From NCBI GenBank assembly GCA_036271875.1, contig DATAZU010000006.1, positions 1-64,000 on the forward strand: a stretch of DNA of 64,000 bases, read 5' to 3'. Positions within the stretch are counted from its first letter, which is position 1; every line of letters starts with the position of its first letter. The notes under the pieces were generated by a model. It saw only the letters and a list, made by a program, of their open reading frames with translations. It had not been told where the DNA came from and did no database searches. This DNA comes from Galbitalea sp036271875 (GTDB lineage Bacteria; Actinomycetota; Actinomycetes; Actinomycetales; Microbacteriaceae). A program made the position numbers and the translations under genes. Shown piece after piece: positions 16,964 through 28,775 of this stretch.

Positions 16964-17380
16964 GTGACGGCCAGGGGAAAGTCGCGCAAGCGCGCCATTG
17001 ACGTGCTCTACGGCGCGGATGTTCGGGGCGAGTCAATCAACTCGTCGCTGCTCGCCGAGGAGAACCGCCAGCTTGCGGACCCGACACGGCGCGCGAATTC
17101 GTGGGGCTACGCCAAGGAGATTGTCCAGGGCGTGACGGAGCACGGTGACGAGATCGACGAGCTCATTGAGACCTATGCCCAGGGCTGGTCGATTGAGAGA
17201 ATGCCTGCCGTCGACCGAGCTATTGTCCGCATCGGAATCTGGGAGCTGCTGTTCAACCCGGATGTCCCGGACGCGGTGGCGATTTCGGAAGCGGTCGATG
17301 AGGCGAAGTCGCTGTCGACCGAGGATTCTGCGGGTTTCGTCAATGGCCTGCTCGGGCGGATCGCCGCGCTGAACGGATAG
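16964..17380 (+). CDS. nusB: Transcription antitermination factor NusB
   Basis: RNA-binding partner of NusE (S10) in rRNA antitermination. The 138-residue all-helical product has SRKRAIDVLYGADVRGES, the central WSIERMPAVDRAIVRIGIWE and PDAVAISEAVDEAKSL. The start GTG 16964 follows efp by 15 bases. In related genomes efp-nusB is followed by pyrR; here two other genes intervene. Confidence 0.96.
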   Translation: MTARGKSRKRAIDVLYGADVRGESINSSLLAEENRQLADPTRRANSWGYAKEIVQGVTEHGDEIDELIETYAQGWSIERMPAVDRAIVRIGIWELLFNPDVPDAVAISEAVDEAKSLSTEDSAGFVNGLLGRIAALNG

Positions 17381-17412
17381 CGACGGGGAGTCAGCGACGG
17401 GGCTGAAGCCCC
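17379..17412. terminator. Hairpin and 10-bp direct repeat at the nusB / glycosyltransferase junction
   Basis: AGCGACGGGG occurs twice (17379-17388 and 17393-17402) across the two convergent stop codons. The second copy runs into GGGGC-TGAA-GCCCC (17399-17412), a compact stem-loop that could terminate transcription from either side, although no T-run follows. Confidence 0.4.
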
Positions 17413-18704
17413 CAGGGATTCCCGTCGTTCTGCACCGGCTTCCCGGTCGTGAGCAGTTGCTGGAGAAGTTCGGCGGCTCGGTCGACACCACCGAGAGCGG
17501 CGAGCTCTGCCGCGAGGCGACGGGCCCGACTGCGGAACCCGGGGTCGGCGACGACGCGGTCATACGCAGCGCGGATTGCAGCGATCGACGGCTTGCCGGT
17601 ACGCAGGTCCAACCCCGCTCCCGACCAGGCAACGCGAGCGGCGATTTCGGGTTTGTCGAGGTCGGCGCCCGCGATCACGAGTGGCAGTCCCTCCGCCAGA
17701 AATTCCAGTACACCGCCCCATCCGCCGTTGCTGACGACCGCGTCGAGCCGGGGCAGAAGCTCCGAGTACGGCAGGAAATCGGCGATTCGTGCGTTGGTAG
17801 GCACCGCGCCGGGTTTCAGGGCCGCGCCGGCGGTGGTTGCCGTGACAAGCACATCCCGGTCGGCCAGCGCAGCGAGAGACGGCTCGATCAGGTTCGACGG
17901 GTCGATGTTGAACGTGCCCTGCGTTACCAGAACGGCCGGAGACGTCGTGGTTTCCAACTCACCCCACCAATCCGGGTAGCTCGAGACGGCGGTGGGTGTC
18001 GCGAGGCGGCCGACGAAGTGGAACTGGCGGCCGAGGTCCGAACGGGGAAACTCGATGCCGGGTGATCCGGTCGCCATCACAAGCCATGGCGAGTACCAGG
18101 CCTCGCCGACCGGCTTTCTCGTTGCTGGCAGCCCCAGCGTTCGGCGAACATCTCGATGAGCGTGCTCGAGGCGCGTTGATCCGATCCGCACAACTGCGCG
18201 TAGCGCGGCATTTCGGGCACGAGACAGGCCGCCGCTCCCCGGTGGCAGAGCGAACCCCGTCGGCGGCAGATCGATACTCGGCAGCGATAGTGGGACGACC
18301 GAGATGGTGGCCCATGGGATCGAGAGAAGCTCGGCGGCCATGCCTGTTCCGAGCGCCATCACGTCGCCCGCAATCAGGTCGTATGGATGTTCCGCGTGAG
18401 CTGTCACGAGGTCAAGTGCCTGACCAACGGCGGTACGAATGAAGAGGTGCTCGACATTGGCGAGCAGGCCCGCCGGGCCGGACCGTCCAAGCTCAGGAAA
18501 AGTCGCGGGCAGATTGTGCTCATCGAAATCTGGAGCGCAGTTCCACGAAATTGTCGTTGCCCCGATGCGCTCAAAACGCGCCGTGTAGCGAGAACCGGTA
18601 TAGGCGACAACGTCGTGTCCAAGCTCAACGAGCCGCCCGGCGACCGCGGCAACGGGCCCAACGTGGCCGGCAAAGGGCATCGCAACCACTGCAATTCTCG
18701 CCAT
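17391..18704 (-). CDS. GT-B glycosyltransferase, macrolide/UGT-like (GT1 family)
   Basis: A 437-residue protein predicted to transfer a sugar from an NDP-sugar to a small hydrophobic acceptor, as in antibiotic-modifying or glycolipid-forming UGT/MGT enzymes. The N-terminal half begins IAVVAMPFAGHVGPVAAVAG, the acceptor side. The C-terminal donor site reads VVSNGGWGGVLEFLAEGLPL and ends with ADLDKPEIAARVAWSGAGLD. The His usual in the donor loop (HGG) is Asn here (SNGG), so donor preference or activity may be altered. Start ATG 18704; a TACGGT hexamer on the minus strand ends six bases upstream, suggesting a leaderless transcript. It is convergent with nusB and divergent from the M3 peptidase. 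Substrate unknown. Confidence 0.85.
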   Translation of the reverse strand: MARIAVVAMPFAGHVGPVAAVAGRLVELGHDVVAYTGSRYTARFERIGATTISWNCAPDFDEHNLPATFPELGRSGPAGLLANVEHLFIRTAVGQALDLVTAHAEHPYDLIAGDVMALGTGMAAELLSIPWATISVVPLSLPSIDLPPTGFALPPGSGGLSRARNAALRAVVRIGSTRLEHAHRDVRRTLGLPATRKPVGEAWYSPWLVMATGSPGIEFPRSDLGRQFHFVGRLATPTAVSSYPDWWGELETTTSPAVLVTQGTFNIDPSNLIEPSLAALADRDVLVTATTAGAALKPGAVPTNARIADFLPYSELLPRLDAVVSNGGWGGVLEFLAEGLPLVIAGADLDKPEIAARVAWSGAGLDLRTGKPSIAAIRAAYDRVVADPGFRSRARRLAAELAALGGVDRAAELLQQLLTTGKPVQNDGNPWGLQPRR

Positions 18705-18799
18705 GCATCGACCGTAGCGCGACTCGCCGAAGCCGCACGTCGTTCTCCCGGAGTATCGCTCCGGTCTTCGTCCGGGGGAATGCTTCTAGAGTCGTATGT
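18705..18799. promoter_or_regulatory. Divergent leaderless promoter pair, glycosyltransferase / M3 peptidase
   Basis: On the minus strand TACGGT (18716-18711) ends six bases before the glycosyltransferase ATG. On the plus strand TAGAGT (18787-18792) ends seven bases before the peptidase GTG at 18800. Neither start has a ribosome-binding site. -35 boxes are not recognisable. Confidence 0.5.
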
Positions 18800-20731
18800 G
18801 TGAACAGCGCGAAACTGCAGCCGGTGACCCTTCCCGCGAACGGGGAGGGATGGCCCTCCTTCGTGGCCGCATGGGCAGACGACAACCTCGAACACTCGAC
18901 GACGGCCATCGCGACTCTCACCGACGGCGGTGTGCGGTCGGCGCAAGAGGTGCTCGACCTCTGGAACGAGTCGGAACTGGGGCTGCGCAATGCCATGGGC
19001 TTCCTCGGCCTCCTGTCGGAGGTGCATCCGGATGAGGCGGTGCGCGAGCTTGCCGAGGAGCGGACACAACGCGTCGTGAAAGCGGCGACGGAACGCGGAC
19101 TGAATCGAGAGCTCTACTCTGTGCTTTTTGCCGCCGATGGTTCGGGGTTGGACGAGCAGGGCATGCGCCTGCTGGAGAAAGTGTTGCTGGAATTTCGACG
19201 CAGTGGCAGCGGTCTCGAGGATGCCGCTCGAGACCGGCTGCGTGAAATCTCGGAGCGGACCACCATCATCGATCAGGACTTCTCACGCGCCATCCGCGAC
19301 GACGTGCGGTCGATCCGCGTGCCTGTCGCGTCCCTTGAAGGGCTTCCCGCGGACTACATCGATGAGCATCCGGCCGACGGGGATGGCCTCGTCACGATCA
19401 CCACTGACTACCCCGATGCGGTGCCGTTTCGGATGTTTTCTCGCGACGCGGATGCCCGTCGAGCACTTCTGCTTGAGTCAAATAATCGTGCGTGGCCCGG
19501 CAACGATGTGCTTCTCGGTGAGTTACTCGAGCTGCGGCACGAGGAGGCTGAACTCCTCGGCTATGCCTCGTGGCCCGACTTCGATGCCGAGATCAAGATG
19601 GTGGGCAGCGGCGCCGCAATCGACGATTTCATCCAGAAGCTCTCGACGTCCGCCGATGCCGCCGGAGTGCGTGATCGCGCACGGCTCATCGATCGTCGCG
19701 CTCAGGATGTGCCCGGTGCTTCTACCATCGATGCAGCGGACGCCTCGTACTATTCCGAGCTCGTGCGACGGGAGTCCTACGACGTCGACTCACAAGAGTT
19801 GCGCGAGTACTTCGATTTCCAGAAGGTCAAGCAAGGCCTTCTCGACGTCACGGGCCGACTGCTCGGACTCGAGTACTCGCCGGCGTCGAATGCCCAGACC
19901 TGGCACGAGGACGTCAGCGTGTACGACGTCGTGATGGACGGTGAGCGGATCGGTCGCATCCATCTCGACCTGCACCCGCGCGAAGGCAAGTACAAGCACG
20001 CGGCGATGTTCGACATCACCCAGGGCATCCTGGGCGAGCAACTCGCCGAGGGCGCGCTCGTGTGCAACTTTTCGACCGGACTGATGGAGCACTCAGACGT
20101 CACGACGCTGTTCCACGAGTTTGGGCACCTCGTGCACCACATCGTGTCCAACGGGCAGAAGTATGCGAATTTCGCCGGAATCTCGACAGAATGGGACTTC
20201 GTTGAGGCGCCTTCCCAGATGCTCGAGGAGTGGGCGTGGGACATCGACGTCCTGCAGACCTTTGCCGTGAACTCGGCAGGAGAGCCCATCCCGGCCGAGT
20301 TGGTCAAACGGATGCGTGCGGCCGACGAATTTGGCAACGGGCTGTTCGTGCGAACCCAGACTTTCTACTCGGCGGTCTCGTACTATCTCCACCGTGATCG
20401 CCCGGTCGATCGCACAGCGGCAATCGAGAGCTACCAGGAGACCTACGACCTGTACAAATATGTGGCCGGCACGCATTTCCAGGCCTCATTCGGTCACCTC
20501 ACGGGCTACTCCTCGGCGTACTACACCTACATGTGGAGTCTCGTGATCGCCAAGGACCTGTTCTCCGCCTTCGATCCGTCGAACCTGTTCGACTCCGCTG
20601 TGGCTACCCGCTACCGGGACCTTGTGCTTGCGCCGGGCGGCTCGAAGGATGCCGCGGAGCTCGTTCGCGATTTCCTAGGCCGCGAGTATTCGTTCGATGC
20701 ATTCGAGCGCTGGGTGAACGAGACGCCGTAG
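18800..20731 (+). CDS. M3 family (thimet oligopeptidase-like) zinc metallopeptidase
   Basis: A cytosolic oligopeptidase of 643 residues; no signal peptide. The zinc site HEFGH is at about 439-443, with the third ligand Glu near 469 in FVEAPSQMLEEW, the arrangement of the M3A family. The C-terminal segment GYSSAYYTYMWSLVIAKDLF matches the conserved substrate-binding Tyr/His region. GTG 18800 (VNSAKLQPVTLP) is chosen because the family N-terminus begins there and a -10 hexamer precedes it; the open frame further upstream runs antisense to the glycosyltransferase. Probably recycles peptides. Together with the glycosyltransferase it interrupts the usual nusB-pyrR adjacency. Confidence 0.93.
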   Translation: MNSAKLQPVTLPANGEGWPSFVAAWADDNLEHSTTAIATLTDGGVRSAQEVLDLWNESELGLRNAMGFLGLLSEVHPDEAVRELAEERTQRVVKAATERGLNRELYSVLFAADGSGLDEQGMRLLEKVLLEFRRSGSGLEDAARDRLREISERTTIIDQDFSRAIRDDVRSIRVPVASLEGLPADYIDEHPADGDGLVTITTDYPDAVPFRMFSRDADARRALLLESNNRAWPGNDVLLGELLELRHEEAELLGYASWPDFDAEIKMVGSGAAIDDFIQKLSTSADAAGVRDRARLIDRRAQDVPGASTIDAADASYYSELVRRESYDVDSQELREYFDFQKVKQGLLDVTGRLLGLEYSPASNAQTWHEDVSVYDVVMDGERIGRIHLDLHPREGKYKHAAMFDITQGILGEQLAEGALVCNFSTGLMEHSDVTTLFHEFGHLVHHIVSNGQKYANFAGISTEWDFVEAPSQMLEEWAWDIDVLQTFAVNSAGEPIPAELVKRMRAADEFGNGLFVRTQTFYSAVSYYLHRDRPVDRTAAIESYQETYDLYKYVAGTHFQASFGHLTGYSSAYYTYMWSLVIAKDLFSAFDPSNLFDSAVATRYRDLVLAPGGSKDAAELVRDFLGREYSFDAFERWVNETP

Positions 20732-20785
20732 CACGCCCCGCGAGTCATCGACCATAGGACTCACGTTGACCGTTGCTCAGCCTGC

Positions 20786-20841
20786 TAAAGTGAAGGCAAC
20801 AGACATCCTTTAAGTTCCGTCCAGAGAGACGGGGAAGGAGG
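20786..20841 (+). promoter_or_regulatory. pyr operon promoter and PyrR-binding-like hairpin over the ribosome site
   Basis: A -10-like TAAAGT (20786-20791) is followed by a short leader in which CCGTC (20817-20821) pairs with GACGG (20828-20832) around CAGAGA. The core GTCCAGAGAGAC closely resembles the PyrR-binding loop consensus known from Bacillus and mycobacterial pyr leaders (UCCAGAGAGG). The ribosome site GGAAGGAGG (20833-20841) starts right at the foot of the stem, before GTG 20847, so PyrR bound with UMP/UTP could block translation, as described for Mycobacterium smegmatis. Confidence 0.75.
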
Positions 20842-20846
20842 TCAGA

Positions 20847-21374
20847 GTGACTGCGAGAACCATCCTGCAGCCCGCTGACATCACGCGATCGTTGACTCGG
20901 ATCTCTCATGAGATCCTTGAGTCCGATCGAGGCGACAGCGATCTCGTGCTTCTCGGCATCCCGACTCGCGGCGTCGTTCTCGCCAGGCGCCTCGGCGCAA
21001 TTCTCGATGAACTCGAGCCCGGCGGCGCGGTGGTCGGCTCCCTGGACGTGACGATGTACCGCGACGACCTCGCGGGCCAGCCAACGCGCGCACCATCGCC
21101 GACCCACATTCCGGTGGGAGGGATCGACGGCAGGACCGTCGTGCTGGTTGACGACGTTCTCTACTCGGGGCGGACCATTCGGGCGGCGCTAGACGCGCTT
21201 GCCGATCATGGGAGACCACGTGCGGTGCGTCTCGCCGTGCTCGTCGACCGCGGGCATCGCGAACTCCCCATCCGCGCCGACTTCGTCGGAAAGAACCTTC
21301 CCACCGCGCAGCACGAAAAGATCCGGGTTCGCCTCGAAGAATCCGATGGGTTCGAGGGAGTGGAGATCGAGTGA
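20847..21374 (+). CDS. pyrR: Pyrimidine operon regulator PyrR / uracil phosphoribosyltransferase
   Basis: RNA-binding regulator of the downstream operon with side activity forming UMP from uracil and PRPP. The 175-residue product carries the PRPP motif TVVLVDDVLYSGRTIRAALD at about 93-112, GIPTRGVVLARRLG, and the family's basic RNA-contact surface. Strong ribosome site GGAAGGAGG six bases before GTG 20847. It is first in the operon, and its GTGA overlap leads into pyrB. Confidence 0.96.
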   Translation: MTARTILQPADITRSLTRISHEILESDRGDSDLVLLGIPTRGVVLARRLGAILDELEPGGAVVGSLDVTMYRDDLAGQPTRAPSPTHIPVGGIDGRTVVLVDDVLYSGRTIRAALDALADHGRPRAVRLAVLVDRGHRELPIRADFVGKNLPTAQHEKIRVRLEESDGFEGVEIE

Positions 21375-22339
21375 GGCACCTGCTGAGTACGAGGGACCTG
21401 GACCGAGCGACCGCGGTCGGCATTCTGGATGTCGCGGAGGACATGGCCGATGTTTCGACGCGCGAGATCAAGAAGCTTCCGACGCTGCGCGGCAAGACCG
21501 TCATCAACCTGTTTTTCGAAGACTCGACGCGCACCCGGACCAGCTTCGAGCTCGCGGCAAAGCGACTGAGCGCAGACCTCATCAACTTCAGTGCGAAGGG
21601 CTCGAGCGTGTCCAAGGGGGAAGGTCTTAAGGACACGGCTCAGACTCTTGCCGCGATGGGGGCGGATGCCGTGGTCATTCGGCACTCGGCATCGGGCGCA
21701 GCGCAGGTTCTCGCGTTGAGCGGATGGATCGACGCTGCCGTCCTCAACGCGGGCGATGGCACTCACGAGCATCCGACTCAGGCGCTGCTGGATGCGTTCA
21801 CCATGCGCAAGCGACGACACGGGACTGCGTCTCGCGGCAGGGACCTCGACGGACTGAACGTCACCATCGTCGGCGACATCCTGCATTCGCGCGTCGCGCG
21901 GTCGAACGTGTGGCTGCTCGCGACGCTGGGTGCGACGGTGCGGCTTGTCGCACCGGCCACCCTCCTTCCGTCGCACGTCCGCGACTGGCCCGTGCAGATC
22001 GGCTACGACCTCGACGAGGCAATCGACGCCGATCCCGACGTCGTCATGATGCTGCGCATCCAGGCGGAGCGGATGAATGCGGCGTTCTTCCCGAACAGCA
22101 GGGAGTATTCGCGGCAGTGGGGTCTCGACGACGATCGGGTGGCCAGGCTTCGCCCCGATACGATGGTCATGCACCCCGGACCCATGGTTCGCGGTCTCGA
22201 AATCTCGGCGGGTGCCGCCGACTCGAGTCGGTCGACCGTGCTGGAACAAGTGGCAAACGGGGTCTCGATAAGGATGGCCGTGCTTTACCTCTTGCTTGCG
22301 GGTGACCAGTTGCTCGCGGGTGGGGAGGGTGCGTCATGA
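21371..22339 (+). CDS. pyrB: Aspartate carbamoyltransferase catalytic subunit
   Basis: Joins carbamoyl phosphate and aspartate, the committed step of UMP synthesis. The 322-residue product has the carbamoyl-phosphate motif FFEDSTRTRTSFELAAKR near the N-terminus, GDGTHEHPTQALLDAFT, the DILHSRVARSN segment and MHPGPMVRGLEI. No regulatory subunit (pyrI) is adjacent, as is normal for actinobacteria. GTG 21371 overlaps pyrR by four bases and the stop overlaps pyrC by four. Confidence 0.97.
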   Translation: MRHLLSTRDLDRATAVGILDVAEDMADVSTREIKKLPTLRGKTVINLFFEDSTRTRTSFELAAKRLSADLINFSAKGSSVSKGEGLKDTAQTLAAMGADAVVIRHSASGAAQVLALSGWIDAAVLNAGDGTHEHPTQALLDAFTMRKRRHGTASRGRDLDGLNVTIVGDILHSRVARSNVWLLATLGATVRLVAPATLLPSHVRDWPVQIGYDLDEAIDADPDVVMMLRIQAERMNAAFFPNSREYSRQWGLDDDRVARLRPDTMVMHPGPMVRGLEISAGAADSSRSTVLEQVANGVSIRMAVLYLLLAGDQLLAGGEGAS

Positions 22340-23664
22340 GCCTGGTGATAACGGGTACGACCCGGTCCGATGGCACAACGGGCGATCTGTTCATTGCCGG
22401 CGGCCGGTTTGTTGATGCGGCGCCGAAAGGCGCGACGACGATCAATGCGTCCGGTCTCACCGCCCTGCCCGGTCTGGTTGATCTGCACACGCATCTGCGC
22501 GAGCCGGGATATGAGCAGAGCGAAACCGTCCTTACCGGCTCGCGCGCCGCGGCAGCGGGCGGCTTCACCGCGGTGCACGCCATGGCAAACACGTCGCCGG
22601 TTGCCGACACCGCCGGGGTGGTCGAGCAGGTCGCGTCGCTCGGTGCGCAACACGGCTACGTCACGGTGCGGCCCATCGGTGCCGTAACCATGGGCCTCGA
22701 CGGTGTGCGACTCAGCGAAATCGGCGCTATGGCCGGTTCCCGCGCCAAGGTTCGGGTGTTCTCGGATGACGGTAAGTGCGTCTCGGATGCGCTGCTCATG
22801 CGGCGCGCCCTCGAATACGTCATGACATTCGGGGGAGTGGTTGCCCAGCACGCGCAGGAGCCACGGCTGACCGAAGGCGCGCAGATGAACGAGGGTGAGT
22901 TGTCCGGCGAGCTCGGACTCGCGGGCTGGCCCGCCGTCGCCGAGGAGGCGATTATCGCGCGCGATGTTCTGCTCGCGCAGCACGTCGGCGCAAGACTGCA
23001 CGTCTGCCACGTCTCGACCGCGGGATCGGTCGAGGTGGTTCGGTGGGCGAAGGCTCGCGGGATCGATGTGACCGCGGAAGTCACCCCGCACCACCTCTTG
23101 CTCACCGAGGAACTGACGCGCTCATACGACTCGCGATTCAAGGTCAACCCGCCGCTCCGGAGAGACGAGGATGTCGTCGCACTTCGCGCCGCTCTCGCCG
23201 ATGGCACGATCGACATCGTTGCGACCGATCACGCTCCGCATCCGATCGAATCCAAGGAGTGCGCGTGGGATGAGGCATCCTTCGGCATGGTTGGGCTCGA
23301 ATCGGCCCTGAGCGTCGTTCAGGGGGCGATGGTCGACACCGGGCTGTTTGGCTGGTCGGATGTCGCCCGCGTCCTCTCGCGGAAACCAGCCGAAATCGGC
23401 CGCCTGATCGACTACGCCACGCCCTTCGCGGTCGGCAGCGCAGCGAATCTGACGCTGTACGACGCCGCGGCGAGCGGTGTTTTCGGGCTGGACGATCTTC
23501 GCGGGAAGAGTCGTAACTCGCCGTACGTTGGACGGGAACTTCCGGGTCGGGTGGTCGCGACCATTCACGATGGATATCCAACAGTTCTCGATGGTGTCCT
23601 CGTGGACGCAACCGAGGTCGCGGCATCCGCGACCGCAACCCAGACAAGGAACCACAGTGCTTGA
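22336..23664 (+). CDS. pyrC: Dihydroorotase
   Basis: Cyclises carbamoyl aspartate to dihydroorotate. The 442-residue zinc amidohydrolase (class I type) has DLHTHLREPGYE (HxH metal motif and substrate Arg), AMANTSPVADT, the metal-site His in EVTPHHLLLTEE and the catalytic Asp of ATDHAPHPIESKE. ATG 22336 overlaps pyrB by four bases; the end overlaps the next gene by eight. Confidence 0.97.
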   Translation: MSLVITGTTRSDGTTGDLFIAGGRFVDAAPKGATTINASGLTALPGLVDLHTHLREPGYEQSETVLTGSRAAAAGGFTAVHAMANTSPVADTAGVVEQVASLGAQHGYVTVRPIGAVTMGLDGVRLSEIGAMAGSRAKVRVFSDDGKCVSDALLMRRALEYVMTFGGVVAQHAQEPRLTEGAQMNEGELSGELGLAGWPAVAEEAIIARDVLLAQHVGARLHVCHVSTAGSVEVVRWAKARGIDVTAEVTPHHLLLTEELTRSYDSRFKVNPPLRRDEDVVALRAALADGTIDIVATDHAPHPIESKECAWDEASFGMVGLESALSVVQGAMVDTGLFGWSDVARVLSRKPAEIGRLIDYATPFAVGSAANLTLYDAAASGVFGLDDLRGKSRNSPYVGRELPGRVVATIHDGYPTVLDGVLVDATEVAASATATQTRNHSA

Positions 23665-24232
23665 CGCCCTGATCACGGCCGCGCCCTCCGCGCTCCGGAC
23701 GCTCGACATCGACGACAACGGGACGCGCATCCAACTGCTCGTCTACGTGTTCATCGGGTTCGCGGTCATCATCGGTCTCGCGATCTGGGGTTGGATGGCT
23801 CGTCGCCGCCGCCAGCGCAATATCCCGGCAACCTCGCCGATGCCGGAGGATGTCGGCGCGATGCGGGCGGAGTTCGACGGTTTCTATGTCGCGACGACGC
23901 TCGACGGCCAACCGCTCAACCGCGTTGCCGTGCGTGGACTTGGATTTCGGGCGCGGGCGACGATTGCGGTCACGGACTCCGGTGTCGTGCTGGCCCTGCC
24001 TGGCAACAACGTGTTCATCCCGCGAGACACGATCCGAGAAGTAACGCGATCCAACTACACGATTGATCGCGTCGTGGAGCCGGGAGGTCTCGTCTTGCTC
24101 GCGTGGACACTCGGAGGCGGTACCCCCTCGGAAACCAGGCTGGACAGCTACCTGCGGGTGACAGAGACCGAGCAGCTCGTGAAGGCGATCGCCTCCTTGC
24201 TGCCGACTTCCGCCGGGTCGGCGGCGCGGTGA
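23657..24232 (+). CDS. PH-like domain membrane protein of the pyr operon
   Basis: A 191-residue protein with one membrane segment at about 28-48 (LLVYVFIGFAVIIGLAIWGW), a basic stop-transfer sequence ARRRRQRN and a cytoplasmic beta-rich domain of the type annotated as PH-like (FYVATTLDGQPLNRVAVRG, ATIAVTDSGVVLALPG, TIREVTRSNYTIDRVV). The position between pyrC and carA is conserved in actinobacteria (Rv1382 in Mycobacterium tuberculosis occupies it); the function is unknown. GTG 23657 has AAGGAA upstream and overlaps pyrC by eight bases; the end overlaps carA in GTGA. Confidence 0.85.
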   Translation: MLDALITAAPSALRTLDIDDNGTRIQLLVYVFIGFAVIIGLAIWGWMARRRRQRNIPATSPMPEDVGAMRAEFDGFYVATTLDGQPLNRVAVRGLGFRARATIAVTDSGVVLALPGNNVFIPRDTIREVTRSNYTIDRVVEPGGLVLLAWTLGGGTPSETRLDSYLRVTETEQLVKAIASLLPTSAGSAAR

Positions 24233-25403
24233 GCGGGGTCGGTACTCGAGATGCCGCGGTGCTCCTGCTTGAGGATGGCACGAGGTACCGCGGCCAGGCA
24301 TACGGGGCGCGCGGCCGCACGTTTGGTGAGGCGGTATTTGCCACAGGGATGACCGGGTACCAGGAGACGCTCACTGACCCGAGCTATGCGGGCCAGATCG
24401 TGGTCATGACCGCACCGCACATCGGAAACACGGGTGTGAACGACGAGGACCCGGAGTCGACTCGAATCTGGGTCTCCGGATACGTGGTGCGCGAACCCTC
24501 AAGGGTTGTCTCGAACCACCGAGCGAAAGGCTCGCTCGGCGAGCAGCTCGCCGCAGACGGCGTGGTGGGGATCAGCGGTATCGACACTCGAGCCATCACA
24601 CGGCGACTTCGTGACGCCGGCGTGATGCGAGCGGGAATCTTCTCGGGGCCGGATGCTGACCTCTCGCCGGGGCAGCAGCTCGAGCTGGTGCTCGGGTCGG
24701 CAGAGATGCTCGGTCGCAACCTCTCCGCCGAGGTGTCGACGATCGACGGGTACCAACTTCCGGCCCAGGGAGAACGGATTGGGTCGGTCGCCGTGCTCGA
24801 TCTGGGCGTCAAGACCGCGACGCTGCGCTATCTGGCGGCACGCGGCTTCGACGTCAACGTGGTGCCGCAGAACATCACGTTGGACGAATTACTCGCGACG
24901 AAACCGGATGCGGTCTTCTTCTCGAATGGACCGGGAGACCCCGGCGCATCCGATCGTCACGTCGAACTGCTCCAGGGTATTTTGAGGGAGGGCGTGCCGT
25001 TCTTCGGTATCTGCTTTGGCAACCAGCTGCTCGGTCGGGCGCTCGGATTCGGCACCTACAAGCTCCCTTTCGGTCACCGGGGCATCAACCAGCCCGTCAT
25101 CGATGTTGCGACCGGGCGCACCGAGATTACGAGCCACAACCACGGGTTCGCGGTAGACGCTCCGATCGGCGAGATTACCGACTCGCCAGCGGGGTTCGGT
25201 CGAGTGCAGGTGAGTCACGTCAATCTCAACGACAACGTGGTCGAGGGCCTTACCGCGCTGGACATCCCCGCGTTCTCCGTGCAGTACCATCCCGAGGCGG
25301 CCGCCGGCCCGCACGACGCGAACTATCTCTTTGATCGCTTCCGCGACCTGGTTCTAAGCCGGTCGGTCGCAGAGCCCGTCGAAGCGGCCGAGGAGAGCGA
25401 CTA

Positions 25404-25404
<1 letters not shown>
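24229..25404 (+). CDS. carA: Carbamoyl-phosphate synthase small (glutaminase) subunit
   Basis: Hydrolyses glutamine and passes ammonia to CarB. The 391-residue product has the N-terminal CPSase small domain (LLLEDGTRYRGQAYGARG), then a class I glutaminase: Cys262 in FFGICFGNQLLG and the His-Glu of VQYHPEAAAGPHD. The C-terminal tail after FRDLVLS reads RSVAEPVEAAEESD and is encoded by a sequence resembling the REP-like element found also in hisF. GTG 24229 overlaps the previous gene; the stop TAATG overlaps carB by one base. Confidence 0.96.
25365..25386 (+). repeat. Degenerate REP-like sequence forming the carA 3' coding end
   Basis: Bases 25365-25386 (core AGAGCCCGTCGAAG) match 18 of 22 positions of the reverse complement of the hisF element at 40395-40416. 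It encodes VAEPVEA-type residues in the unconserved tail of CarA. Confidence 0.55.

Positions 25405-28771
<3,367 letters not shown>

Positions 28772-28775
<4 letters not shown>

Noticed and set aside
18551..18799. Upstream extension of the M3 peptidase frame
   Set aside because: It runs antisense to the glycosyltransferase 5' end and is Arg/Ser-rich; the family N-terminus and a -10 hexamer place the start at 18800.
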